DNA of 64,000 nucleotides, from NCBI RefSeq assembly GCF_022539315.1, contig NC_066326.1:10122601-10186600 (forward strand). Direction: 5' to 3'. The notes below the pieces were generated by a model. It did no database searches, was not told where the DNA came from, and saw only the letters and a program-made list of their open reading frames with translations. Source of the DNA: Serinus canaria. Lineage: Eukaryota; Chordata; Aves; Passeriformes; Fringillidae. Made by a program: the position numbers and the translations under genes. Below, one piece after another: positions 38,400-50,900 of the stretch; positions within the stretch are counted from its first letter, which is position 1; each line of letters starts with the position of its first letter.

Positions 38400-41300
38400 G
38401 GATCCCACCAGCACTGTGCTGGACATTTGTATTCCCAAGAAGATCCTGTTAAAGACTGTTAACAAACCTGGTGGATGCCAGTCTTACTTCACATATTGAT
38501 CTGGTGGAGCAGGTACAAGGCATGTAGGCTTCTGGTCTGTATTAATTTGTACTATAGCTCTTGGCACAACATCAGCTGGTAATGGTCTCCCCCACGTTTT
38601 AAATAAACTACCTGAAGTAGTAATTGTTTGTTATCAGTAAGGGGGATTTAATAAACAAATATACTTGATAAATCAATGTGCAGAAAAATCCAGACATCCA
38701 CATAGAAATTAGTTTGCGTTAACTTACTAAAATGAGGCTGCTGGAATGATAATGTTTCAATACACCAAAATAACATTACCAGTTTGTGTAAGCTGGCATG
38801 TTAAATATATCTCTGTCCATTCTTTGATCTTTAGAGCTTTGCTTCTAGTGACAATAGTCAGTATCCTAAGGAGGGGCTAGGCTGGAAAGCCCAGGTTATT
38901 GTCTTTTTTTCATATTGTCTTAACAGAATCAGTGAAATAAAACGATGATTTATGTTGTTATATCAACTGAACAGCTTATATAACGTACCTCTGTTCCCAC
39001 AAAATTGAAATTTAGTGTTTTAACAATGGGCTTTACTCTTCCACTCACCTGTAAATGAGCACTACTGGAGCAGCACTGAGCCCAGATCTGCCCTTTACAC
39101 CAGCTAAATCTGTTTCCTCTTCTGTGAAATCACTGCTGCTTTACATCATTATGAATTAGGTCAGGAACAAACCCAGCCACTGCTCATTCCAGCTAGTGAA
39201 ACATATGAAGAGTGGCTGCAATGACAGATCTGTAATAATGCTTCTCATCTGCAGTCAATTAAATTTAGACCACGCAGAACTATAAGAAGTACACAGTGGA
39301 AATTTTTGGCAGGGTGACTGGCAAGCTGTAGCACATCTAACAAACTTGAAGACTTTTAAATTCATCTTCCCTCTGAACTTTAATCAAAGGCTATAAAAAA
39401 AATCCAGCTGAATACAATAAAAATTTAAACAGTGAAAATCATTAAAGCAGACACTTCTCGTTACCTCACGGTGACTTGCAGAAAAACCTTGTCAACGTCA
39501 GCTGCTCATCCCTGGTGTTTAATTCATCATAATTCACCTTGCTGGAACAAACAGCACAGGAATGTCTGCATCTGCTAAGCTTGTGTACCACAGGCAGATG
39601 TGAGAGGAGGCCAAACATGTTTTTATAAGTTACAAAAGAGAACAATTATTTCTACCGCAGGGGTAGGAGCTTTTGGAATGTGCTTTTGGACATAGGAGTG
39701 TCTTTTGAGAACTACTGAATATATCTTCAAATGAAAACTATAAATTAAGTGTAATTATTTCTAACAGCTTGCATGGGAAAAATAAAGCATTTATCCTGTA
39801 ATTGAGGTTCCCTGTCTGAGTGCATTCTCAGGATTTTGGCATCATCCCTGTGGCATGTCCACACTGCCCTTAGCAAGACTTCCTTTGCTTTTTTCTCCAC
39901 CAAAATTGCAGCTTTTTTTACAAGTATGTGATCTTCCTTCAAAAATTTGTGGCTAAATATTTGTCTGTCCTTTGGCTGTTTTGATTTTTGACAACTTTTC
40001 CAGCAAGGCTCATCCCACATCTGCAATGCTCCCCTTAGTCTGTACCCAGCAGCAATCACACCCACATCGTCCTTCCCTCCTCACAAACCCCAGGCCTTTG
40101 TGTCTCTGCCCTCCCTGTGTATCTTTTATTTCATTTATCCTCACACTCTGCCCCAGAATTTCTCAGAATTCATCAGCTCCCCCCTTTGCACTGGTCAGTC
40201 CAGCCTTAGCTCTGGTTTTGCCTTTATGAAGTGCATCCCCCATCCCCTTGCCTTTCATTCAATCAGCCCCACCAGGCAGATCCTTTCCACAAAGGGCACA
40301 AATGATTCCTCTGCAATATCTGCCTCATTAATTATATACTTAACATACATTTATCTGTTCCTACAGCAGGTTCCAGAGAGCAGGGGCCTTTTCTTTGTGC
40401 CTTGTCATTTAGAACCCTGCCACTATCAGCCACTTCACAATGTCATGGGCTGCACTGCTGTGCTGCAATTAGGAGGGAAACTTGCCAGCAGAGGATGGGG
40501 TTTAAACTCTTCTTGACAAAGAAAACAGCATTAAAACAATTGAAACAATTGGCTGAATCCCTGTTTAGAGAACCCTAAGGGGTATCTGGGAACCCCAGGT
40601 GAAAAGGGGATTGTCTGTAGATGTGGAATGGATGCTTTAGTTTGGACAACAACCAGTGACAAGGAAATGGACTGGTGTAGGCTGTAAATTGTTCTCCATG
40701 TGGAACAAAGTGCATGGCCTGAATTTAGAGGCAGGCTGTTTTTAGAGAGATGGCACTTAAAAAAAAAATAATTTCTTGAAAATGTTCTTAAATATTACAT
40801 CTGAAACATAGTGACATATATTACCCTATTTTACTCCAAAAAGTAAATAAAAATTCTAAGGATGATAGAAAAAGCTGACAACACAAAATCTTTACTAACC
40901 CACATTCCTGCAGTGTTGTTGCTATGAGATCAGTCTGTCAGATTGCACAAAATCTAATGTAACGTGTTTATAATCCAGTAAATACATTTTTCCTGAGCAG
41001 GTTTCCACAGCCATTTTCCAAGACAGAATAGAGTCACTCCTAGCCAGCTCAGCCCAGCAGAAACCCAGCAGGAAAGAACCAAGGAGGAGAGAGGGTTGTT
41101 CAAGGAGTAGTTGGAGTTGTTCAGTGTAAAGGAATTTCTGTGATGTCCCTGGTCAGTGGAATAACTGAAATTAATTGGAAGTAGAGCCCAAAACCTGAGT
41201 CTAGAAGAGACCAGAAAAACTTTTTTCCAGAGCAATATTTCCGTCTTGGAAGGGAGATCAGCTGCCCTGCAGACCAAAACAGGGTAAGAATATTCTGGTT

Positions 41301-44300
41301 AGAGAAAACCAGATACATTTTAGATTTTTAGATTGGACTTATTAGATAACAGAAACAGAAAAAAATATATGTTGGTATCATTTATGCTGATATATTGCAT
41401 AGTTTCTGACAGAATTTCAGAGCTTTTGTTCAGCATTTGCCCCTCAGGGTTTCCACAAACAAGTTCCATGCAGTATTTCTGGTTGAGTAGCATGCACAAG
41501 GGCTCTGGAAATTTTCAGCAGGCATCAGTAAATGCATCTTAAGTTTGCATTTGAGAAACTAAATACAAAAAGCCTGTTTTTCAGATCACCAGCAGATTTG
41601 GTTGATAAGAAGATAATTTACTCTGTGTGTGGCTTTGTGCTTAGAGAGTTCAGTAGAGCCTGTTTTGGAACTCTGGTTACCATCTCTCCTTTGTGTAACC
41701 CTCCTTCCATTCAGTGCACTGAGTTCCTGAGTATTTCCTATAAGGAGGAGAACAGGTGGGTAAGAGACTCCAGTGGGGCTAATGACAGAATTAAATTCAA
41801 TACAATCATCTGAGCTCTTATCAATGCTTTGAGAGGAGATAGCTTATTAAGAGATCAAAACCTACAGCTTTAGGACAGGGTGATCTGACCTAAATGAAGA
41901 AGCCAAATTCAAACTTTTCAATCAAGAAGTTTACCTATATTAAATCTCAGAGTGGGTTCTGCAAAGGGTTTGTATAAATTTTTCTCCAGAAGACAAGCTG
42001 ATGAAATAGTTTATGCAATACATGGAAATGGCAACTGTAAGTGTTTCAGGAAAGTATCAAAGCAATTTTTATACAGGTATTTTTTTCAGATGAACAATCT
42101 TAGAATGTGTTCAGTTTCCCTCACCTTCAGGAACACCATTTGCAGAGGTGAACTTTCACCTGATGTGTTAATTACTTCCTCAGCACAAGCTGAAGCTGTC
42201 TTGCTTTACATGAATATTGGTTATGTGCTAAATTAAAAAAAAAGTCCCCTCTAATCTTTTTAAGTGTCATTCTAGTATTTTAAAGAAAGTTTCACCATTT
42301 CATTGATTGCTTTCAGATCAATTTTATGAGCATGCACAGTTGCCATTATCTCTGCATGGATTGAAACTCATCAACACTGCAGAACATTTCGTAAAATAAG
42401 TATCAATGATAATACTGGGGATTGAAATCATAAATTGACCAGTACTGGACCTAATTCAGCAAAAAAAGATGAAATACCTGAACAATCCTTAAAGCAGGAA
42501 GCCATGCTCCAAGGAGACTCTTGGCAGTTTATTTCACAAAAGTTGTGCCTAGCTGGATGGAAAAGATGCATCACTGTACAAGGAATGACCACTGCCAGTA
42601 TTGGTGAAGAAATAGTGAAAATGTGATTGGCATAAATCATTCAGAAATCTTCCCACACAATCCTGATCCATATATTAGATTGCCTGGCATTCCAGAGCTG
42701 AGAAGTACTAAGGTCAGACTTACTCCAGAGTACTGTATTTCTTTACACATTTATTGTAAATAGAAAGTGGAATTTTGATCCCACGGGAAATTCCAACATT
42801 TTGACATTTATTTTCCGTGCAAATAACAAACATACAGGGTTTGAATCACTGAAACTCTTATGTGCAATAGTATAGGAATATCAAAATAATGTAAATATCA
42901 TAAAAGTTTAAATTAAATGAATAAAATGCCAATATAAAATGTTTCAATATTGCCAAAAAGAAATAAGGTAAAATTATTCATTTTGATATTTTCCTATCAA
43001 ATTTAATCTAAATCAATGTATTCACTTAAGATGATTCATTTCTGATAAAATTGCATTGTCTGAGTAGAAAATTGGGCTGTTTCTTTTTTTTTTCAGCTCA
43101 GTCTCATTATTAAAGATTGATCAGATTGTAAAAGTGTTGGGGAAAAAACCATTAGGAATTCAGCTTTTGCAAACTTACTGTATTGAGGTAATTTTGATTT
43201 AAGTTTCACCATCCCCAAGAAGGAAAAGCAAATAGTCACAGTAATTGTCAATCATATTCAAAGGACTTAAAGGTGGCTCTAAAGGGACTTCACAAGAGAT
43301 AAGTAACTGAATTGCTGACATGAATACAACCATTTGAACACAAGTTTTGTCTTTTCCTCTGCAGCTCCTGTGGTCTTCCACCCTCAGCAGCAGCCCCTGC
43401 TTTGGTCACTTTTCCAGTGTAATCCTGCCTATGAGAATTTAGAGCTGCTCTGTTGTACCAACATCCCAGTGTCCAATTTATTATCCTGGCAGGGAGATAA
43501 ATTTCTATATCTGACTTCCTCTTTACCAGCTCATTTCTAGCTCCTGCACCTTGTTTCTGTGGCTTTCTGTATCACCTTGCTCCCCCTTCTCTTCTAATTG
43601 TGATTCCTTCATTCTCTTTAAGCATCCCTTACCTCCTCCTTTAGCTTTTCTGCTTTCTTACAAAATACTCTACAGAATTTGTGCTGTCACAGACTAGAAA
43701 AGTTCTTCCCTCTCCCCAGGAATTTTCTCCTAACTCATTGACCTGTCTCTCATCCTGCATTAAGCTTAAACACTTCAAGACTCTTTGGGGAAAGAAACTC
43801 CACATTTATATAAATGGCAAGACTTCAGCAGTATTCAGAAAACAAAGAATAAATGAGCAGAAAATTTCATTCTGTAGGGAAGGCAATTTAACTCTACACC
43901 AAGCTAATTAAGGCAACTCATGAAGATAAGGGATGCCTTCTGTTCAGATGTTGCTGTATTTTATCTACAGCCTGTGCAGCTTCTGTACAGACAGGATACA
44001 TCCACTCCCCAGGTGCAAATAGAGATCAGACCTCAAGTGTTTCAGTGTCCTTAGCTGATTGTTACAATGGTTCTTTCACTAATCCTGCAAAATGGGAGTA
44101 AAATTAGCCTGAAACAACAGATTACCCTGGAATTGCTAATAAAGCAATAAGGAGGACAAATAAAAGAACTTAGTGTAACATTCTGGCTGTTGCCCAACCT
44201 TTGGTGTTGTTGTGCATGGAAAAAGTCTGTCTTGGAAGCACAGTTGGACCTATTCATAAATACTGAACCTTTCCTCATCTCATGCACCACTAAATTTCTT

Positions 44301-45193
44301 GCAGATGCTTAAGTGACTTAAGCAAAGTACTGCAGAGAGCCAAACCATCAGTGAGAAGTGGCTTTGGTTTCCAGTCAGAAGCAGCACAGCTGGCCCTCAG
44401 ATGCAGTGGCTCTGTGAGTGACCCAGAACACTTCCCAAGCTGGAATTGCTAAGTTCATCCTCCTGAAATATGAAAGTATTTCTTACCACACAGTCAGCAT
44501 TTCTCTGGTCAAACGTGTCTGTTTCAAAGCTTCTCTCTCAAGGAAGTTTCTCCTCTCCTTGAGTCCATGTAATTAGCCCAGGGTGGCCCTGCCTTGTTCC
44601 ACCCTGAATTCCTGATGGTATTTCTATCACCATAATTGTGAACATTTATCACCAGCAGTTCTCTAGGCAGTCTTGTGACTTGGACAGCAGAATGTAACTG
44701 GTGTTTAGCATTTGCTTTGTACACTTCCCAAGTGCTAAACAACCTTTCATTACCTGCACTTGGCAGCTGCCCAGGAAACTTGGGCTTCTCAAGCCCGTGT
44801 GAGTCTGAGAACATACTAAAATAGTCTTCTCAGATTGCTGGATTTTCATTTACTTCTGCTGTAACAAAAGTATTTCTTTATGTTTTCAGACTGAGAAAAC
44901 CTCAGAAAGCTGGTGGCACAATTTCTGCCCCTTTATACATGGCTGGTGATCAACTGGTGAGCTGGACCTGTGCAGCAAAACCTTCCAGAGAATTCTTTAG
45001 CTCAGTTCCAGCAGATGAGGTTGCCTGAAACTTAAAACTTTCAATTTTGCATGTAATCTAAGTGTATTTTTTGTGGTTGTTTTTGAGTGAAATAGCTGAA
45101 TGTCATCTCAGGAAAAGATTAGGGAAGGCCACAGTCTGTACCTTTCCAGAGATACAAGATAAGTCCCAAATGGAGGGATTCAGTGATCTATCA

Positions 45194-45220
45194 TTATGTT
45201 GGGTATTTTTCCCAACATAA
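45194..45220. repeat. Perfect 10-bp inverted repeat
   Basis: ttatgttggg and cccaacataa flank the 7-nt loop tattttt. No T-run or gene end is associated with it, so I assign no function. Confidence 0.85.
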
Positions 45221-47652
45221 ATCACCACCCAGTCTGTTGGGTGCTGTATCAGGAATGGGCTCAGCAGACAAACTGCAAGCCCTGGTTTTGCTGAGAAACC
45301 AAAACCAAAATCAAAGCACACAGGAATACACAGAACAACAACAAAGGGTTGGGGAAATACCTGAGACATTTCTTGGCTTGAGGTGTTTTTCTGGTTTCAC
45401 ACTGCTGTCTTCTCATGCTATGTGTGAAGTGCTGTTATATATTATTGCCATTATTTGCACTATGTAACAGCAATGACAGCACACCAGAGAGAGGAAAGAA
45501 AATCTAAAAGACAATTGTCTCATATAAAAGAGCAAGTCTAATAAATTGGCCATGACTTATTTATTCTTAATTACAGATGGCTTTTAACCTTCAAAGATAA
45601 GTTTTTTTTTTCTCCTAGTAAGAGCAGCACACACGATTCAACTCACCCATTTATGTACTTATAGGATTTAAAATTTTAAAGTAGGGATTTTCACCCTTTT
45701 AAACTCTAATGACTCCAGTGATACTTCCATGTCCACTTAACAAGGAATGCTAATGAAGCCAGTGCCTGGAAACAGTGAAAGGTCAAATTTCCCAGTTGTT
45801 TGGGATGAGAGAAACACACATTCAAGCACCCAGACCAAATGGGAAAAAGCAAAAATGTGAATTTGCACTCTACAGCTCCTAGATTAAATCCTGGCCACAG
45901 GGACAGTTTCTTGCTCAAGACAAAACAAAAAAAAAATCATCCTGGTCTTTGGGATCTTTCGTAACACTAATTTTAACATAGCTGGTGTGCTTCTAGGAAA
46001 CATTGAAGTTTTGTCCAGTTTTACTGCTAACTTAGTGCAAAATGTTCATCTTGCTCTAGTCAAAATCACCTCAGTTCTACCCCAGTGTTTTAATTTTTTG
46101 CTCTGCCACCACTACACCTTTGGGGCAGTCACTTCATATCTTGCATACCCATAGTGTTGCATGATGCTGTGATTTTCCCTCCATAAACTTTCCCAGGAAA
46201 TGGAGTTCTGTAACTGTGACTGTTGCTCCTTTCTTGTCTTCCCATCTCAGATTGGAGCTGCAATAAAGCTCAGGAGTTCTAAGGGCAAGAAAGCTGCCTG
46301 GAGAGATCAGCTCTGCTCACTGTGTTCTTGGACTGAGTGCTGTGAAAAGCTTTTCCAGGTGCAACCATCTCAAAGGTTGCACAACACAAGGTGACTCCCA
46401 GTACCTTTAACATCCCAGCAGGGACACACCCATTCATCCAGAGCCACGGATAAGTCAGCAGAATAATAACCTTCCCCACATTCAGCTCGTCATGAAGATG
46501 GAGAAAACTCCTGTGAACTTCAGCAGTGCACAAAGCCAGGCCTGTGAGAGCAAGTGTGAGAGTCTGATCACCTCTGAATCATGAACTGCTGCCCTTCCAT
46601 GGCTGCACTATGCTGCAAAAACTGCTGCATTATTCATTCAAAGCCATGGTGCAACTTCCTTTTATTGATTGGGGATTTAAAGCCGGCTCCAGCGAAGGGC
46701 AGGGTCAGAAAACAATTACTTAGGGCTCCACAGAGACCCCCCCAGAGCTGTGTTAGATAACACCAGGAGTCACTCCCTGTACTTGCCCCATAACCTCTGC
46801 CTGGGGCCAACACTACTCTCCCACCAGCTCTGCCAGATAAATAGGGATTATTGCACCTCTGGCTGTGTGAGTGTTGCGTGTATGTGTACAAGAAGGAAGG
46901 AGAATTTTTTTTTTCCTGTTGCTACATAGGTAGATCTCTCACCATTTTCTGGGAGAAAATATTTAAATCAATGGTGTATCTGAAGATTAAATCCACAGGC
47001 AGAGGTTTGTGCAGTGCATTTTGAAATTAACCTCTGCTTAAGAGCAATGACAAGCAATCATATAGATCTGCACTTGTAATCCACTTCTACATGCTCACTT
47101 TAGTGAAAACAGATACTCTAATAACATTCTCTTATAGATAGCATGGCAGCTCCTAGAGAATCCAGCTGGTATTTTGTAATTTCTCACATCCTGTCAATAC
47201 AGCCCTTAAGCAGCTTTGAGATGCAGAGCTGATCTCCACTGCCCTCTGATACACCTGCACACACCCTCTGAAACTTCAGGGGTTGCCAAATTCTTACCCA
47301 GGGCAGAGTACAATTGCAGTGAGAATTGCCCTGGAATTTGTCTAGCAGATTTTCCCTTAGTGCCCAATGCACCCTAAGCTGTGCTCTTCAGATTTAACAA
47401 CCTCTATAAAATGCTATTCTAAACCAGATTTCCCTTACTATGTTCCTAGGCAAAGCTATGAGCTTTCACCTTGGATTTATTCTATTTGAGAAGCTGCATT
47501 ATTTTTTCTTCCTTAGCTTTCTCTAGAGCCACATTAGATTTTAATATCTTAACCACAGAAGAACAGTAGCTTACTAATATTTGAGAAGGATACACAGGCC
47601 ACCAGAACTCCATGGGACTGATCTTCTCCTGCCCACATGTCATTGAAATCAT

Positions 47653-47935
47653 CCCAGAATCACAGAGTGGTGTTGGTTAGGTAGGAATTAAAGACCATTT
47701 AATTCCAGCACACCTGCCATGGGCAGAGACATCTTCCACTAAACCAGGTTGCCCAGAGCCTTGTCCAGCATGGTTTTGAACACTTCCAGGGAAGGGACAT
47801 CCACAGCTTCTCTGAGAAATGTGTTCCAGAGCCTTATGACCCTCTCAAGGAAGAATTTATTCATGACATCTAACTTAAAACCTACCCTCTTTCAGTTTAA
47901 ATCCTTTTATCCCTTAGTCACAGACCCCACATGCA
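47653..47935 (-). mobile_element. CR1 LINE fragment, 3' end, reverse orientation, decayed
   Basis: The plus strand reads as the reverse complement of the CR1 3' end: 'agaatcacagagtggtgttgg', then 'cctgccatgggcagagacat', 'aaccaggttgcccagagcc', 'tgaacacttccaggga', 'acatccacagcttctctg' and 'cctaccctctttcagttta'. The left edge near 47653 is the element's 3' end and keeps a degenerate trace of the terminal octamer. The right edge fades after about 47935. A 67-codon plus-strand frame here is only an antisense reading of the element. Confidence 0.88.
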
Positions 47936-50900
47936 GCAGGGATTTGGGATAGCCACCTAAACAGGTTTCAATTTTATATTTGCCCTGAGGTGACACACTT
48001 GCATTTTGTTAGAGGGTTTTTTTCAGGTCTATTTTTAAATACAAGTGCAAAGACTAACATAAATCTAGCCAAGAAAGAAGTCAGGCTTCCTGATTCCTAA
48101 TGTCTATCTTAAAAGCCATTTTATTAATTCTGGTGTGATAGCTACATGAGTACTCTGCAATAAAGTGGAAAATGGAAGTAACAGAAAAGTAGAAAAGAGA
48201 GATAATTCTACCTAGAGACAGAGCAATCCACAATCCACATTACTGTGAAATGCTGTGATGAAGGTTGCAGAACTTTTTCAAGTTCCTGGTTCCAATCTCT
48301 TCTTTGAATCAAGAGAAAATGGATTTGACTCTGATTCCACCCCCCACAGATCTGTACCAGAACCACGAGAACAGAACTATCAGAACCAGAGAGAGCAGAT
48401 CAACCAGCCCTGGTTTGATTTGACAGCTTAGCTCCTGGGGAGGAGGTGGAGACTTCTTTACCTCTGATGGTTAATTAAAAGAAGTTTCTGTACTTGTGGA
48501 GTGATTTTTGTTCCTTGGGAATGAAAGATGCAGCTGAAGGTGTCAGATAATCCATAACACATCAGCTTCTTTTCCACCTGCTCCACAACACTCCTGAATA
48601 AGCCTCACCAAAGGACCAGAATAACAACAGCTCAGTGAAATAAAAATTGGTCTGTGAGCCTCATTCTCAGTGCTCCAGCTCTTGATCTCCAAGTCTGATG
48701 CTGTAAAACAAGGCGAGACCCCACACATGGGTGCAGGGACAAGCACCAGAGCAGGTCTGTTCACCATCCCCAGCCCTCCTGTCTGCTTGAACTGTGTGCA
48801 CCTGGCTGTCTAGGGCACCCCCACCAGAGAGAAACTCACAGGAGGAATAATCCAAGTTAATCCTGGGCATTATGGATGAATGGCACCTATGAACAGTGCT
48901 TGAACTGCTGATGCTTTAACTGAAATTCTGCATCTCACTGAGCACAGCAGCAGCAATCCTCTCCTGGCCTGAAGGACAGCAGGAGTGCAGCAGCTTTGCT
49001 GTTGGAAAAGGACATGAGAATATTTTGGGACAGAAAGACACAGCAGAAACAGTGGCCCATATTGTGAGTTTTGTGACAATTTGTTCTACAGTCTGTGTCT
49101 TAAATTTTTCCTTTTTGTATTTTTCCTGTTTGAGATACACAGGAAGTAATAGAATTTTTGCTTTGGGTGATTTGGTGATTCCCTAGAAACACATTAGAGC
49201 AGCCTTTGGTAATCTGCTCCACTGCAAAGCCAATGAAAGCACCCCAGAGTCACTATTATATTACACAGGAAACAATTCAGCAAGATTGGAATTATTTTAT
49301 TAGACAGTAAAACAGAGTCTGTTTGGAGATGCTACCTATTTTAAAATTCAATGATTATCTGAATTGGTATTTTCTTTGTTACTTAGGAGAGGCAATATTT
49401 GAAAGGGTCTGAAGAGAAATAAATATTGCTTTTCTTTTTGTTTCTGGTTTGTTTTTGAAACTCAAGATATCTTTTTCTTTCTTATGACTTCATTGTGGGA
49501 GAAAATATAAATGGAGTCTGGAGATAAAAAGGAAATAAAACTAATAAGTTTGCTTGATTATTTACATCAGATAAGACCACTGCATGGCTCTGGCTCCAGC
49601 TCATGTAAATTCAGCTCCCTGATTAGCAGCATCCTCACAGGTTCTTTTAGTTTTCTTAATGTAACATGCCTTCACATAACCCCAAACAAACTTTCTGCAA
49701 TACAAATGGACTCTGAACATTTTGTGATGCTTCTAAATCCCACAGACACCTATGTAAATAAACAATTACACACTCAATCCTCTCTGCATGCACCACAGTG
49801 GGTGTTTCAGGAGACAACACACATACTCCTTCACTGAAAATACAACCCATTTGTAATATGAGCTTTATAAAGTGCTGGATTTAAACTTGAAGCATATTCA
49901 GAACACAACTAAAATCCCATTAAAATGGAAATGAATTTTCTGACTCCTATTCCTCTATCAAATTTTTTTTCTGTTTTCCTCATCTTCAGTGAGGCTACAA
50001 TTCAGCATTTGTAGCTTCTTATTCAGTCTAGGAGAACAAGCAGTATGAGCAAGGTGAAAGCTTATATCAAGGCATAAAAGCCTGAGTATTTTTAATAGTG
50101 CCAGGAAGGGAAACATCAGGTTACATCAGCACAGCTTTCTTTATCATCATGTCACGGCTTTTGTAGAATAACTATTTCTGTAATGTGAGGTTCATAAGAA
50201 GGGGATGTGAAAGCATTGGGTTAATTTGAGGCTCTCAACACATCACTTGCCATAAACAGGTTCAGGTAACCAGGGCTTACAGAAGAAGCAAACAGCAGCA
50301 GAGAACCAACAGCTCTTACCTGCTCAAGCACTCACTCACCCTCCTTACACTCCCCTGGCCCAGGTCAGATGAAGTGGTTTGTGTGTCTAATGCAGACTTT
50401 AGCAAGGCCAGTGCAATCCTCTCTCCAGCTTCTGCTTGTATGGCTTCAAACTTCCCAATCCCTTCTCCTTAGCAACATTTTCTACCCTCTTTCCCACAAC
50501 ACATGTGTAAACACAAACAACTGAAGAAGGGGCATTTCAAGGCTTACCATAGCTCAAGCAAGATCATTTTCAGGAGACTTACATCTACTTTAAGTGAACC
50601 AAATGCATTGAATGAACTTTAGAGTCTCTTTCTGTTTTGTTTTCTGTGCCTTCTCTAATGTTTATTCCTGGAGAAGGAAGAAAGCCAATATTGACACTGC
50701 AACAAGAAGCCAGTGAAATATGTAATGCACCAATATAGATATATCCTGTAATCTATATTCATATATACACACCCCCTCACCATCATCTCCTCTGATTTCA
50801 GCTAGAAAACTGTATTTGTCATTTCTCCTCTGCCAAGAAAGTAAGAGAGATGGGACAGGATTTTTCAGCAGCCAAAGGCAGAAGTTGGGACAAGCAGCAT

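Larger units (their letters stand above)
30326..47652. other. No gene recognised; long AT-rich stretch
   Basis: About 17 kb of mostly AT-rich sequence with no recognised transposon, exon or RNA gene. Frames of 120 to 138 codons (35244-35606 minus, 36187-36585 minus, 40100-40516 plus) match nothing I know. Candidate regulatory elements could be present but cannot be told from background without comparing species. Confidence 0.6.

Noticed and set aside
40100..40516. 138-codon plus-strand frame as a small protein gene
   Set aside because: The residue pattern reflects pyrimidine-rich DNA. No family is recognised, and an overlapping frame begins upstream in a different phase.
46343..46382. Small palindrome gaaaagcttttc and adjacent 8-bp hairpin gtgcaacc/ggttgcac
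   Set aside because: Stems of this length are expected by chance several times in 64 kb, and nothing nearby gives them a role.
47749..47952. 67-codon plus-strand frame as a gene
   Set aside because: It is the antisense reading of a CR1 3' end.
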